Source: Thiomonas sp. FB-Cd
GTDB taxonomy: Bacteria > Pseudomonadota > Gammaproteobacteria > Burkholderiales > Burkholderiaceae_C
NCBI RefSeq assembly: GCF_000733775.1
Contig: NZ_JPOE01000002.1
Span: 1,860,001 to 1,924,000 of the forward strand
Direction of reading: 5' to 3'
DNA: 64,000 bases
Shown: positions 45,602 to 55,010 of the stretch, piece by piece
Position numbering within the stretch: the first letter of the stretch is position 1
Layout of the letters: each line of letters begins with the position of its first letter
The notes under the pieces: generated by a model
Database searches by the model: none
Seen by the model: only the letters and a program-made list of their open reading frames with translations
What the model was told of the DNA's origin: nothing
Made by a program: the position numbers and the translations under genes

Positions 45602-46858
45602 ATGCCGCGCCCCATCCGAGCCACCATTCACCAAAGCGCCCTCACCCACAACCTTGCGCGCGCGCGCCGTGCCGCGGCAGATGCCAAGGTGTGGGCCGTC
45701 GTCAAGGCCAATGCCTATGGCCACGGGGTCGACCGCGTCTTTCCTGCGCTGCGCGCGGCAGACGGCTTCGCCTTGCTCGACCTGGCCGAAGCTGAAACGC
45801 TGCGCGCGCTGGGCTGGGGCGGACCCATCCTGCTGCTCGAGGGATGCTTCAGCCCGGATGACCTTCAACTCTGCGAGCGGCTCAATCTGTGGCACGTGGT
45901 GCATGATGTTGCCCAACTGAACTGGCTTGCCGCTCGCCGCAAGCCCCGCGCCCACCGCGTGTTCCTCAAGATGAACACCGGCATGAACCGCTTGGGATTT
46001 GCCCCGGAGCAATACCGCTCGGCTTGGGAACGCCTGCAGCAATGCCCGGCCGTGGGCGAGATCACCCACATGACTCACTTTGCCACCGCCGACGGTCCCC
46101 TGGGGACCGCCGACGCATTCGACCTGTTCCAGCGCACCACCGCACTGTTGCCCGGTGAGCGCAGTCTGTGCAACTCCGCTGCGCTGCTGCGGCACGGCAA
46201 CCGCCAGCCCAATGACGTCACGCACGCGCCCGCGGTCCTTCCAATCGCTGCCGTCCACGCAGGCACGGCGCCAGCCACGCCGAGGCGTCAGCCGCGTCCG
46301 AGCCTCGCGCCACCGGCGGCGCTCGGCGAACACCGGCAAACACAGCGCAACGCGGCAGCCGAGATCCTGGGCGATTGGGTACGCCCCGGCATCATGCTGT
46401 ACGGCGGCTCACCCACAGGCTTGGCACCGGATGCGGAGCACTGGGATCTGCGCCCTGCGATGAGCCTGCTCACCCGCATCATCGGCGTACAGAACATTCC
46501 GGCAGGTGCAAGCGTGGGCTATGGGGCTTCCTTTACCGCACCGCAACCCATGCGCATTGGCGTGGCGGCCGTGGGCTACGCCGACGGCTACCCCCGCCAT
46601 GCCCCCACAGGCACGCCGATTGTCGTGGACGGAGTGCGCACCCGTGTCGTCGGGCGCATCTCCATGGACATGGTCACGGTGGATCTGGACCCCGTACGCG
46701 CCGCCGGCCGAGCCGCCGACGTGGGCAGTGCGGTGCTGTGCTGGGGCCACCACAACGGCGCGGAACTGCCGATCGACGTGGTGGCCGAGGCCTGCGGCAC
46801 GGTGGGCTACGAGTTGATGTGCGCACTCGCACAACGCGTGCCGGTGCAGGTGGAGTAA
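45602..46858 (+). CDS. alr: Alanine racemase with an internal low-complexity insertion
   Basis: This PLP enzyme makes D-alanine for peptidoglycan. Lys35 in [12 protein letters not shown] binds PLP, and the second catalytic Tyr is in [11 protein letters not shown]. The protein is 418 aa, while typical family members have about 360. The excess is a block at residues ~199-257 (after [10 protein letters not shown] and before [11 protein letters not shown]) rich in Pro, Ala, Arg and Gln ([20 protein letters not shown]). These two motifs are normally close together. The insertion keeps frame. The start at 45602 is set by [18 protein letters not shown]. The stop codon overlaps the radA start (TAATG). 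Confidence 0.93.
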   Translation: MPRPIRATIHQSALTHNLARARRAAADAKVWAVVKANAYGHGVDRVFPALRAADGFALLDLAEAETLRALGWGGPILLLEGCFSPDDLQLCERLNLWHVVHDVAQLNWLAARRKPRAHRVFLKMNTGMNRLGFAPEQYRSAWERLQQCPAVGEITHMTHFATADGPLGTADAFDLFQRTTALLPGERSLCNSAALLRHGNRQPNDVTHAPAVLPIAAVHAGTAPATPRRQPRPSLAPPAALGEHRQTQRNAAAEILGDWVRPGIMLYGGSPTGLAPDAEHWDLRPAMSLLTRIIGVQNIPAGASVGYGASFTAPQPMRIGVAAVGYADGYPRHAPTGTPIVVDGVRTRVVGRISMDMVTVDLDPVRAAGRAADVGSAVLCWGHHNGAELPIDVVAEACGTVGYELMCALAQRVPVQVE

Positions 46859-48345
46859 TGGCCGCGGTCAAATCCGTGTTTGTCTGTAGCGACTGCGGTG
46901 GCCAATCGGCCAAATGGCTCGGCCGCTGCCCGCAGTGCGGCGCCTGGAATAGTCTGATTGAAACTGTGGCGGCCGCCGCTCCACGCGCCGGTGTGCGCAC
47001 GGGAACGGGCGCAACATCGACAAGACACGCAGCGCTTGCGCCGGCCTCGACCGTGCAGAGCCTGCGCACGGTGCCCGCCAAAACCCAGCCGCACCTGCCC
47101 ACAGGGATCGCCGAACTCGACCGCGTGCTTGGCGGCGGGCTGGTGGCCGGCAGCGTCGTGCTCATCGGGGGTGACCCCGGCATTGGCAAGTCCACGCTGC
47201 TTTTGCAAGTGCTGGCCCATTTGAGTACCCCGGGTGCGACGGCGATGCAGCATGCCGCGGCAAGCGCCCACGCGCCGGCCCTTGGGCCCTCGCACGAGGC
47301 CGGGGGACAGCGGGAAAAGGTGCTTTACGTCAGTGGCGAGGAATCCGCCGCGCAGGTGGCGCTGCGCGCGCAGCGCCTGGGACTGAAGGACAATGACGTG
47401 CGGCTGATGGCGGAAATCCAGCTCGAACGCATCATTGACGCCTTGGGCGCTGAGCAGCCCGACGTGTGCGTCATCGATTCCATCCAGACCGTCTACACGG
47501 AAATGCTCACCTCGGCGCCTGGCTCCGTGGCGCAGGTTCGGGAATGCGCAGCCCAACTCACGCGGATGGCCAAATCGGGCGGCACCTGCATCGTGCTGGT
47601 GGGTCACGTCACCAAGGAAGGAGCGCTTGCCGGACCGCGGGTGCTCGAACACATGGTGGACACGGTGCTGTACTTCGAAGGCGACACCCACAGCAGCTAC
47701 CGGCTTATTCGGGCCATCAAGAATCGCTTCGGGGCCGTGAATGAACTCGGCGTGTTCGCGATGACCGAACGCGGGCTCAAGGGCGTGTCGAACCCCTCGG
47801 CCTTGTTTCTCTCGCACCATGGTGCGCCGGTGGCCGGCTCCTGCGTGCTGGCCACGCTGGAGGGTACACGGCCACTTTTGGTGGAAGTGCAAGCTCTGGC
47901 CGACACGGCGGCCGCTCCGAGCCCGCGACGCCTCAGCGTGGGTCTGGAACCCGCTCGTCTGGCCATGTTGCTTGCCGTGCTGCACCGCCACGCCGGCATC
48001 GCCTGTGGCGACCAGGACGTCTTTGTCAACGCGGTGGGTGGCGTGCGCATCACCGAGCCTGCTGCCGACCTGGCCGTCCTGTTAGCCATTCAGTCATCGC
48101 TCAAGAACCGCCCGCTGCCGCGCGGACTGCTCGCCTTTGGCGAAGTGGGGTTGGCCGGGGAAATCCGCCCGGCCCCACGCGGCCAGGAGCGCCTTCGTGA
48201 GGCGGCCAAACTCGGATTCTCCGCCGCCATCATTCCTGCGGCCAACGCACCCAAGAATGCAGGCTCGCGATTCGAAGGGCTCGCGCTGCATCCCGTGCAC
48301 CGGATCGACGAAGCGCTGGACATCGTGCGCAGCTTGCAGGGCTGA
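46858..48345 (+). CDS. radA: DNA repair protein RadA
   Basis: This 495-aa protein assists recombination by migrating branches at D-loops. It has the N-terminal zinc finger (CSDCGG and CPQCGAWN), the RecA-like ATPase with Walker A GGDPGIGKSTL, the RadA motif KNRFG (IKNRFGAVNELGVF), and a C-terminal Lon-like domain (AFGEVGLAGEIRPAPRGQER). A low-complexity stretch at ~125-150 (TAMQHAAASAHAPALGPSHE) is longer than usual. It overlaps the alr stop by one base and is co-transcribed with alr. Confidence 0.95.
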   Translation: MAAVKSVFVCSDCGGQSAKWLGRCPQCGAWNSLIETVAAAAPRAGVRTGTGATSTRHAALAPASTVQSLRTVPAKTQPHLPTGIAELDRVLGGGLVAGSVVLIGGDPGIGKSTLLLQVLAHLSTPGATAMQHAAASAHAPALGPSHEAGGQREKVLYVSGEESAAQVALRAQRLGLKDNDVRLMAEIQLERIIDALGAEQPDVCVIDSIQTVYTEMLTSAPGSVAQVRECAAQLTRMAKSGGTCIVLVGHVTKEGALAGPRVLEHMVDTVLYFEGDTHSSYRLIRAIKNRFGAVNELGVFAMTERGLKGVSNPSALFLSHHGAPVAGSCVLATLEGTRPLLVEVQALADTAAAPSPRRLSVGLEPARLAMLLAVLHRHAGIACGDQDVFVNAVGGVRITEPAADLAVLLAIQSSLKNRPLPRGLLAFGEVGLAGEIRPAPRGQERLREAAKLGFSAAIIPAANAPKNAGSRFEGLALHPVHRIDEALDIVRSLQG

Positions 48346-48671
48346 GCCCCACATTGCACCGCTCGCCGGTTGCGCTCGGCCACCTTCGCGCCAACCCAAC
48401 CCCGCCAGCCCCCAACCGCCTTGCGCGGGGCACCACGGTGCTGCAGGCCCGACCAGGCACCGCTTCCCACCGCTCAGGCGCTCGCCCGGTTTCGTGTCAA
48501 CGCGTGCGATCCGGGGGATGGGTACCGGGAATGGGGCGCAAAACAAAGGCTGTGGCCGCGCGGCGGATGGTGTGCTGGAGGGAGTGCGATTGGGGTGCAA
48601 CCATCAAGGCGGCCGAACACGCCCGCGCCCTCGCCTACACTGATTCACCGCATCAATTCCCGGAGTCTGCC
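48346..48671. other. Intergenic region, no gene seen
   Basis: This 326-bp segment between radA and the DoxX gene holds no supported gene. A TACACT hexamer at about 48636 could be the -10 box of the DoxX gene, but no convincing -35 accompanies it. Confidence 0.4.
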
Positions 48672-49094
48672 GTGAAGGACGTCCTGACCGCCTTGCTTCT
48701 TGCCCTGGGCCGCGTGCTGATGGCTGCGATCTTCGTGCATGCTGGCCTGTCGAAGATCGACACCTATGCCCACACTGCAGCGTTCATGCAGTCGCATGGC
48801 GTGCCGGGGGCAGTGCTGCCGCTGGTCATTCTGCTTGAACTGGGTGGCGGACTGGCCTTCGCGCTCGGCCTGTATACGCGGTTCATGGCGGCTGCGTTGG
48901 CGTTGTTTTCGATTGCGGCCATCGCGATCTTCGTGCTGCCGCCTGAAGGGCACATGGGAATGATCGTGATGTACGCCGAAGTGGCCATGGTGGGCGGGCT
49001 GATCCACTATGCGGTCCGTGGTGGCGGCACGCTCGCCGTCGATCAGCTGCTGCGAAGCCGGCGGCGGAGCCGCTCGGGCGGATTCGCGAACTGA
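48672..49094 (+). CDS. DoxX-family membrane protein
   Basis: This 140-aa protein has four predicted helices and the DoxX signature: LLLALGRVLMAAIFVHAGLS, then ILLELGGGLAFALGLYTRFM, and a final GMIVMYAEVAMVGGLIHYAV. DoxX-like proteins are small inner-membrane proteins linked to redox or stress; the exact role is unknown. I chose the GTG at 48672 because GGAG lies 7 bp upstream and the first helix begins there; an internal ATG would cut the first helix. Confidence 0.85.
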   Translation: MKDVLTALLLALGRVLMAAIFVHAGLSKIDTYAHTAAFMQSHGVPGAVLPLVILLELGGGLAFALGLYTRFMAAALALFSIAAIAIFVLPPEGHMGMIVMYAEVAMVGGLIHYAVRGGGTLAVDQLLRSRRRSRSGGFAN

Positions 49095-49207
49095 TGCCGT
49101 TTTAGCGTGGAACCTGCCCTGCTTCCCAAGGGCAAGCGACTCTGACGGGCGGGGTCACGCCATCGCCGGGCCACGCACTCGACATCGGGCGCGGAGGCTC
49201 ACAGACG

Positions 49208-49240
49208 AAGGCCAATGCGCGACTGATGCGCGTTGGCCTT
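49208..49240. terminator. Bidirectional hairpin between convergent DoxX and ABC transporter genes
   Basis: AAGGCCAATGCGC (49208-49220) and GCGCGTTGGCCTT (49228-49240) form a 13-bp stem with one T-G wobble and a 7-nt loop. It lies between two convergent genes, the usual place of a shared terminator. The T-run is short. Confidence 0.6.
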
Positions 49241-49251
49241 TGGCGCACACC

Positions 49252-51105
49252 TCAAGCCCCGGCCAGCGCCCAGTGACCCGACTCGCCGGCGCGTTCCGGC
49301 TCGTCCGGGTCCGCGGGACGAGGCACCAGGCGCGCCGGCTCCTCATTCGTTCCTGGCTGCACCGCCAAGATCTGCCGGTGGAAACGGATGACGCCGAGCC
49401 GATGCGCCACGCTCACCAAAGTCGTGTGCGGCAGCTCACGCTGCAGCAGCTCGTACATGGAGGCCTCCGTGGGTGCGTCCAGTGCGCTGGTGGCTTCATC
49501 AAGGAACAACCAGTCCGGGGCGACCAAGAGCGCGCGCGCAATGGCCAGGCGCTGTTGCTCCCCCGGGGACAGTCGCTGCATCCAGGTATCGGTTTGATCC
49601 AACGCAGCAAGCAGATAGGGCACGCGCGCCAGGGTGAGCACGTCGCGCAGACGCGCGTCGTCGAAATTTGCCGGCGGCAGCGGGTAGGTCAACGCTTGGC
49701 GCAGCGTACCCATGGGCAGGTATGGCTTTTGCGGCAGAAACAGGGTACTGCCCTCGGGCAGCCGGTAGTGGGTGCCCTCGGCATACGGCCAGATCCCCGC
49801 CAGCCACCGCACCAGAGTGCTTTTGCCCAGGCCCGAGGGCCCGACAAACAAGGTGTGCTGGGCTGGGGCGATGCGCTCACCCGCCGCCTGAAGCAGCGGC
49901 CGGCCGTCTGGCGTGGCGATGCGAAGGTCGCCCAGATCGATGGCCCGCCCAACCTGCGGGCCCGCGGCAGCTCCCGGTGAGGCATCCGCCGCTGCGGCAT
50001 GCGCCACTTCGGCGCCATCCAGAAGCTCGCCCACCGGCACATGCCGCACCGCTTCAACCGACAGCACAAAGGTGTACAAACGTTCCTGGGTTGCGCGCCA
50101 ATCCACGATCCGTCCGTACGCGTCGATGAACCACGACAAGGCGCCTTGCACCTGGCCGAACGCGCTGGCTGTTTGCGTGAGGCCGCCGAGCTGGATCTGC
50201 CCGGCGAAATAGCGCGGAGCGGCCACCAGGATGGGGAAGATGATGGCGAGCTGCCCATAAAAGGAGCTGTACCAGGTGAACAGCTTTTGCCGCTTCATGA
50301 TGCCCCACCAGTTGCTCCAGACATTGGCGAAGCGACTGGCGTGGCCTTCGAGTTCGCGCTCCTCACCGTGATACAGCGCAATACCCTCGTTGTGTTCGCG
50401 CGTGCGCGCCAATCCAAAGCGAAAATCCGCCTCGTAGCGCTGCTGGTTGAAATTGAGCTTGATCAGCGGCTTGCCGACCTTGTGCGCGACATAGCTGCCA
50501 ATCCCGGCGTAGGCCACGGCGACCCACACCATATAGCCGGGAATATTCAGACCCCAGAGTTTGAGTGCGCCCGAGAGGGTCCAGAGGATCGTCAGGAACG
50601 ACACGAGCGTCACCAGCGACGAAATGAAACCGAAGAAAAGGCTCAAGGAGTCATTGACAAAACTGCGCACGTCATCGGCGATCCGCTGATCGGGGTTGTC
50701 CGTGTTGCCCTGGCGAAGCGACATGCGGTAGTGCGCGCCTCCCACCAGCCAATCCTTGAGAAAAACCTCCGTCACCCAACGCCGCCAGCGGATTTGCAGC
50801 ATCTGCAAAAAGTACTGCGAGTACACGGCCAGCACGATGTATGCAAAGGCGTAGCCAGTGAACACCAGCAGCAGGTGCTTGAACACGGCAAACTTGCGCG
50901 CCTGCAGCGAGTTGTAGAAGTCGTTATTCCAGTAATTCAAGCGCACGTTGACCCAGACGATGGCCAGATTCATCGCGAGGATCACGAACAGCAGGGCCCA
51001 ACCCTTCTTCTTGTCCTCCGAGACCCAATAGGGCCTGGCGAGCTGGATGAAATGCCGCACGGAAAATCGGTAGGGTGGCGCTTTGGTGTCGGACATGGGT
51101 GGCAT
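49252..51105 (-). CDS. ABC transporter, fused permease-ATPase (SbmA/YddA/ABCD type)
   Basis: This 617-aa protein fuses an SbmA/BacA-like membrane domain with a C-terminal ATPase. The membrane half reads WNNDFYNSLQARKFAVFKHL and YVAHKVGKPLIKLNFNQQRYEADFRF. The ATPase has Walker A GPSGLGKST, signature LSPGEQQRLAIARAL, and Walker B DWLFLDEATSALD. Homologues transport fatty acyl-CoA, peptides or cobalamin; the substrate here is unknown. The start may be Met1 or Met4. The C-terminal ~25 residues are Pro/Glu/Arg-rich. Confidence 0.92.
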   Translation of the reverse strand: MPPMSDTKAPPYRFSVRHFIQLARPYWVSEDKKKGWALLFVILAMNLAIVWVNVRLNYWNNDFYNSLQARKFAVFKHLLLVFTGYAFAYIVLAVYSQYFLQMLQIRWRRWVTEVFLKDWLVGGAHYRMSLRQGNTDNPDQRIADDVRSFVNDSLSLFFGFISSLVTLVSFLTILWTLSGALKLWGLNIPGYMVWVAVAYAGIGSYVAHKVGKPLIKLNFNQQRYEADFRFGLARTREHNEGIALYHGEERELEGHASRFANVWSNWWGIMKRQKLFTWYSSFYGQLAIIFPILVAAPRYFAGQIQLGGLTQTASAFGQVQGALSWFIDAYGRIVDWRATQERLYTFVLSVEAVRHVPVGELLDGAEVAHAAAADASPGAAAGPQVGRAIDLGDLRIATPDGRPLLQAAGERIAPAQHTLFVGPSGLGKSTLVRWLAGIWPYAEGTHYRLPEGSTLFLPQKPYLPMGTLRQALTYPLPPANFDDARLRDVLTLARVPYLLAALDQTDTWMQRLSPGEQQRLAIARALLVAPDWLFLDEATSALDAPTEASMYELLQRELPHTTLVSVAHRLGVIRFHRQILAVQPGTNEEPARLVPRPADPDEPERAGESGHWALAGA

Positions 51106-51706
51106 GGCGGCAGGACGAAAGGATGGAAATCTCGACGCTCGGGCCGAGCAGACAGGCGCTCATTTGGCGCATGAACGGAACATCGTGCCCACAGCATAGC
51201 CACGAGCTCTTAGTCGAGACTGAATGCGGGGAAAACCACGACCGGCGCACGAACTCAACCGGGCCGCCTGCGCGCTTGAGACGCAGCCATTGCACTCCCA
51301 TGGCAATGACTTTAGTGCCGCACCGACGCGGGCAGCGCGACGTGCTGAACGCAGTCGCGGCGCGCCAACGTCAGTCGGCGTTTCTCGGGTCGGCCCGGCA
51401 GACCTGCTCACGGCCAGGACGGCGTGCGCGCTGACAACCACGACGGGCCTTTGGCGCCAGGCGGTGGCATGCGCACAATCCGCGAGCCAAAGCGTCTTGA
51501 CGCTCCAGCCAATCGTGATCCGACCGCGGACGAAATCCGCCTTGGCCTGGGTGCGCGTGGGACGCGCCCTGCGTGGCCGCGAGCAACGCCGCAATCCGCC
51601 GCCCACGCAGAGGTAGGCATTGAACCGGCAGCGGGGAGCGGGTCAAGACGCAGCCCACTCCCCATGGTCAACCGTCGGCAGCAATGGACCCCGATCAATG
51701 ATCCAT
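51106..51706. other. 601-bp region with no recognised gene, adjoining the TnpB element
   Basis: This segment lies between the ABC transporter start and the right end of the TnpB element. Open frames cover it on both strands, as expected at this base composition, but none has a convincing ribosome-binding site, family motif or coding-like protein. The bases just outside the element (51687-51706) would be the natural guide segment of a TnpB right-end RNA. Confidence 0.45.
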
Positions 51707-53149
51707 ATGAACTCTCCCGCCACTAAGCGCCTGACGGCGCTGTAGTGGGGGTTTCGCGGGTCACGGACCTGGACTTGCCCCGTTGCCGGGGCAGAGGTTT
51801 GGGTCTCGCCGCCACGCCCGTCCCAGGCGTGTCTTGCGTGTTGTGCGCGTCGATGAGCACCACCAACGCGCTGTTGCGGTCGCGCGGGGCCGTGTGCCCG
51901 CAGTGCGGGCACACATGCACACGCTGCGCCAACGTCTTGGGAACGCGTTCCCAGCACGCCGCGCAGCGCTGCGACGGTTTGAGTTGGCGCGTGTTGCTCA
52001 GATGCAGTCGCGTACCAGCTTCTTCCGCTTTGTACGCCAGCATCTGATGCGCCATGCCGAACCCCGCCGAGAGGATCTCGCGGTTGAGTCCGGCCTTCTG
52101 CCGCACGCGACGGCCCGGCGCATCCACCGTGCCCTTCGCGCTGCGGCTCATGGTCTTCGGAGCCAGTTGCTCCGTGGCCAGGACGGCGCATTGCTGCACC
52201 ATCTTGGTTGTTTCCTTGTGCACGAAGTCCCGGCGCAGGTTGCCGATGCGATCATGCAGCACCGCGATGCCGCGGCTCAATCGCTTGTATCGCACGGAGC
52301 CTTTGCGTTTGCGTGCACGCTGGCGCTGCAGCACTGCAAGGCGCGGCAGCGCCTCGCGCACCCAGCGCGGGTTCGCGATGGGCGGACCCGCGTCAAATGT
52401 GGCCCAGTCCGTGATGCCGAAATCCACGCCACGCCGCATGTCGGCGGTGCGCTCGCGCGCACAGGCCGCATCGGGCACGCGCAGCGTCACCGACACAAAC
52501 CACTGACCGTTGCGGCGTGTCAGGGCGATGTCGTTGGGTTTGGCATCAATCCCAAAACGATGCTGCCCACGCGCCCGGATGGACAGGGCGGCATCGCCGC
52601 TGCCGATGCGCAGGGTTGCGCCACGGCCGCCGTGCTCCATCAGCTTCCACCCAGCCGGATCGGGATAGGCAAAACCCGAGAACCGCTTGGCGGATTTGAA
52701 GCGCGGAAAGCCGGGCGTCTGCCCCGCCTTGACGCGGCGAAAGAACGACTGGAATGCGAGATCCAGCCGCCGCAGCGTCTGCTGCAAGGCGTGGCTGCCA
52801 AGCGCGATGAACTCGGGCCGATCGGCCTTGATCTGAGGCAGGACGTTCTGCTGGTCGAAGTAGCTGATCGACTTGCCCGCCTTGCGCCAGGCGTCGATGC
52901 GCTCTTCGAGCGCCGCGTTGTACAACTCGCAGTGCAGCCGCGTCCACGCCTCCAGCCGCGCCATCTGCGCGGCATTGGGATACAGCTTGAGCGTGACTTT
53001 GCGCCGTTGCATGCTGGTATTTTATCCAGCATGGCGAGGAACAACAAGCGAAAACCGCCCGCTTGACCCCCTCCTGCCCGGACGGCTTCGCCTATGCGAC
53101 GCTGTGCGTCGGGCCGGGCGAGGAAGGGGAATGCGCGAGCATGTGTTCA
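51707..53149 (-). mobile_element. Intact TnpB element (IS200/IS605 superfamily, IS1341-like), no tnpA
   Basis: The element spans about 1443 bp with one gene, tnpB. The right end (51707-51721, ATGAACTCTCCCGCC on the plus strand) recurs at 3450-3464 and 12326-12340. The left end runs to GTGTTCA at 53143-53149 and recurs in the miniature element at 12392-12479. There are no inverted repeats, as expected for the superfamily; subterminal hairpins are visible (for example GCGCCTGACGGCGC near 51727-51740). The element has no TnpA and must rely on one supplied in trans. It inserted inside the 3' end of a DUF4382 lipoprotein gene. By analogy with known TnpB systems, the right end should also produce the omegaRNA. 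Confidence 0.85.
51723..53012 (-). CDS. tnpB: TnpB RNA-guided endonuclease
   Basis: This 429-aa protein is full-length. The N-terminal helix-turn-helix-like domain (MQRRKVTLKLYPNAAQ) is followed by the RuvC nuclease with all three catalytic residues: Asp197 (GVDFGITDW), Glu281 (LATEQLAPKT) and Asp378 (PRDRNSALVV). The inserted zinc finger has Cys350, Cys353, Cys368 and Cys371. TnpB proteins cut DNA guided by an RNA from the element's right end, aiding retention after transposition. The C-terminal ~45 residues past the RuvC-III motif are basic and overlap the region expected to encode the RNA scaffold. Confidence 0.93.
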   Translation of the reverse strand: MQRRKVTLKLYPNAAQMARLEAWTRLHCELYNAALEERIDAWRKAGKSISYFDQQNVLPQIKADRPEFIALGSHALQQTLRRLDLAFQSFFRRVKAGQTPGFPRFKSAKRFSGFAYPDPAGWKLMEHGGRGATLRIGSGDAALSIRARGQHRFGIDAKPNDIALTRRNGQWFVSVTLRVPDAACARERTADMRRGVDFGITDWATFDAGPPIANPRWVREALPRLAVLQRQRARKRKGSVRYKRLSRGIAVLHDRIGNLRRDFVHKETTKMVQQCAVLATEQLAPKTMSRSAKGTVDAPGRRVRQKAGLNREILSAGFGMAHQMLAYKAEEAGTRLHLSNTRQLKPSQRCAACWERVPKTLAQRVHVCPHCGHTAPRDRNSALVVLIDAHNTQDTPGTGVAARPKPLPRQRGKSRSVTRETPTTAPSGA

Positions 53150-54363
53150 AAGGTCGTGTCGCTTGTTCCCGAAATCGTAATGGTCGCGGGCTGCGACATG
53201 GAACCGTACTGATTTGTGGAACCGTACTCACCATCCGAGGCATAGGACTGAATGGTGACCTGCGGTGCCGATGCCAATTGCTGGAGGGTGATCGAACTGC
53301 CAAATGTCCCCACATAGGGCGCTACCGTCGGCACCGTCAGCGTGTAGGAGTCGGTCAGTGGTTTGGAGTCATTTTCAACGCCATTGATTTGGGCAATGCT
53401 GATCACCGGGCCTCCGCCAGGGAGTGTTTCCTGGGCAACAAACAAGGTGTCGGCCTCGGCACTCAGCGTCACTGATCCCGTGTACGTTTGATCGATCGCG
53501 TTCGAATCGAAAACCTGCAGGGGCTGCGCCTGCGTGCCCAGCACTGTCGCCGGCGCGCCGGCCGCCACCGGGACATTCAGGATGACGTCTGGAGCAAAGT
53601 TGGGGCTCAGCGTCGTGGACGCAGACACAAGGGTCGACGGCGGCGCGATCACCACGTTGTAACCGGTGCTGCTGGCCGGCAGCGGCGCCAGCGTGAACGT
53701 CCACGGGTCCCCAGCGGTTGCGCCCGGTGCGGCAAAGGTCGTCTTGAGAATGTGGCCCTGGCTATCCTCGGCCATGACCACGGCGCCCACGTCGACCGCC
53801 GGCAGAAAGCCCGTGATGGACCCGGCCTGCTCATCATCGACCAGATTGAGCACGGGCTTGAGGATGTACTTGCCACTGTTACCGGCCATCACGACCGAAC
53901 GACACGCATTGAAGTCCACCACCAGATTGGCCTGGCCATTCGCAGCGACCGTGAACTGCCCGTTGATCTTGTAGCCACTTTGCTGCGCGCTCGGCGTCGT
54001 CAAGGGGTGCGGAATGTCCGCTGAATCGATGACGTAATTGGCAAGGTTGGGTCCATTTCCATTGTTCGACGCCAGGATCAGGCGCACCTGCTGATAGGTG
54101 CCGGCCGGCACGCTGATGTTGCCCAGCGCCAATGTTTGGCCGTTGGTCAGCGTGGCCAGATCGACCTGCATCGGCGTTGTCATGGAGAGGGCATAGGTCC
54201 CCGATGGACCGATCAACTGAATGCCTGTGACTGTCACAAAGACACTCCTGAGACCGGCGCAAATCGGAGCATCCGTCAAGGCAAAGCTTGCCGTTCCGCC
54301 CGATTTGGTTCCTCCACCACCCCCGCCACAAGCACTGAGGCTCAGCGCCAAGGCTGCGGCTTG
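53092..54363 (-). pseudogene. DUF4382-domain lipoprotein gene, truncated at both ends
   Basis: The protein contains a DUF4382 domain (GTASFALTDAPICAGLRSVF, then VTVTGIQLIGPSGTYAL) after a lipobox (LSLSACGGGGGG), so it was a lipoprotein with a beta-rich body of about 400 aa. The signal peptide is cut: upstream of ALALSLSAC there is no ATG, only a TTG at 54349-54351, and the frame soon meets a stop near 54400. The 3' end is also changed. Beyond TTFEH (near 53149) the last ~20 codons come from the left end of the TnpB element. Export is therefore doubtful. Confidence 0.8.
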
Positions 54364-54845
54364 GGCCGCAGCCGTCGTTCGACACGCTGGCGCGCAGCGT
54401 CACGCGCGACGTGCACCCGTACAGCGTGCTGAGCGATCTGCTGCGGCTGGGGCTCGTGCAGGTGCAGGTGGTCAAGGGCCAGGAAATGGTCGTGCCGCAT
54501 CGCGACGGTTTCGTGCCACCGCCGGGGTCGCGCGAGATTCTGGAGCTGTTCAGCGCCAATCTGGCGGACCACGCCTGGGCGGCGGTGGGCAACCTGCGGG
54601 GGCAGGGGCCGCGCCTGGAGCAAAGCGTGTTCGCCGAGGGCATCACGGCGGAGTCGGCCGAGGCGCTGGGTGCGCTGGCGCGCAAACTTTGGGCGGATGC
54701 GCGCAGCGCGATGATCGCCGAGGCCACCCGTCGCTACGATGCCGATCTCCACCGCAGCGGCGCCACCTGCCGCATCCGCTTTGGCACGTATTTCTGGTCC
54801 CAGAACTGCTGCGCCGACCCGTTTGCAGGGCCGGCGCGCGCCTGA
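54360..54845 (+). pseudogene. C-terminal fragment of a DUF6502-family protein gene
   Basis: The open frame from about 54360 encodes the C-terminal part of a DUF6502 protein: PSFDTLARSVTRDVHPYSVL, then DLLRLGLVQV and LELFSANLADHAWAAVGNL, LEQSVFAEGITAESAEALGA, and the end RIRFGTYFWSQNCCADPF. The N-terminal ~100 residues are absent because the sequence runs directly into the 5' end of the DUF4382 gene on the other strand. Internal ATG/GTG codons exist but would not give a complete domain. The function of DUF6502 is unknown. Confidence 0.75.
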
Positions 54846-55010
54846 TACGGGACAAGCGGGCTCTTGTCGATGTCAAGAGGCACCGGGATCCAGCCTGCCG
54901 GCCTGGAATGTGTGCTGTCGCGCCCGCGCCGGCGGCGTTGCGCCCGTCGCCATACGCACACTCCTAGAATGGAACGCTGATCCTGACCACACCCTGGAGA
55001 CCTTGCAATC

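Noticed and set aside
51160..51606. 148-codon minus-strand frame between the ABC transporter and the TnpB element
   Set aside because: It has no ribosome-binding site, no similarity I recognise, and its composition resembles the other spurious high-GC frames.
51783..53066. A 427-codon open frame on the plus strand, antisense to tnpB
   Set aside because: It mirrors the tnpB frame. High G+C at third codon positions opens the antisense frame, and a similar antisense frame exists opposite the decayed copy (2126-3391). The translation is Arg/His-rich with no domain.
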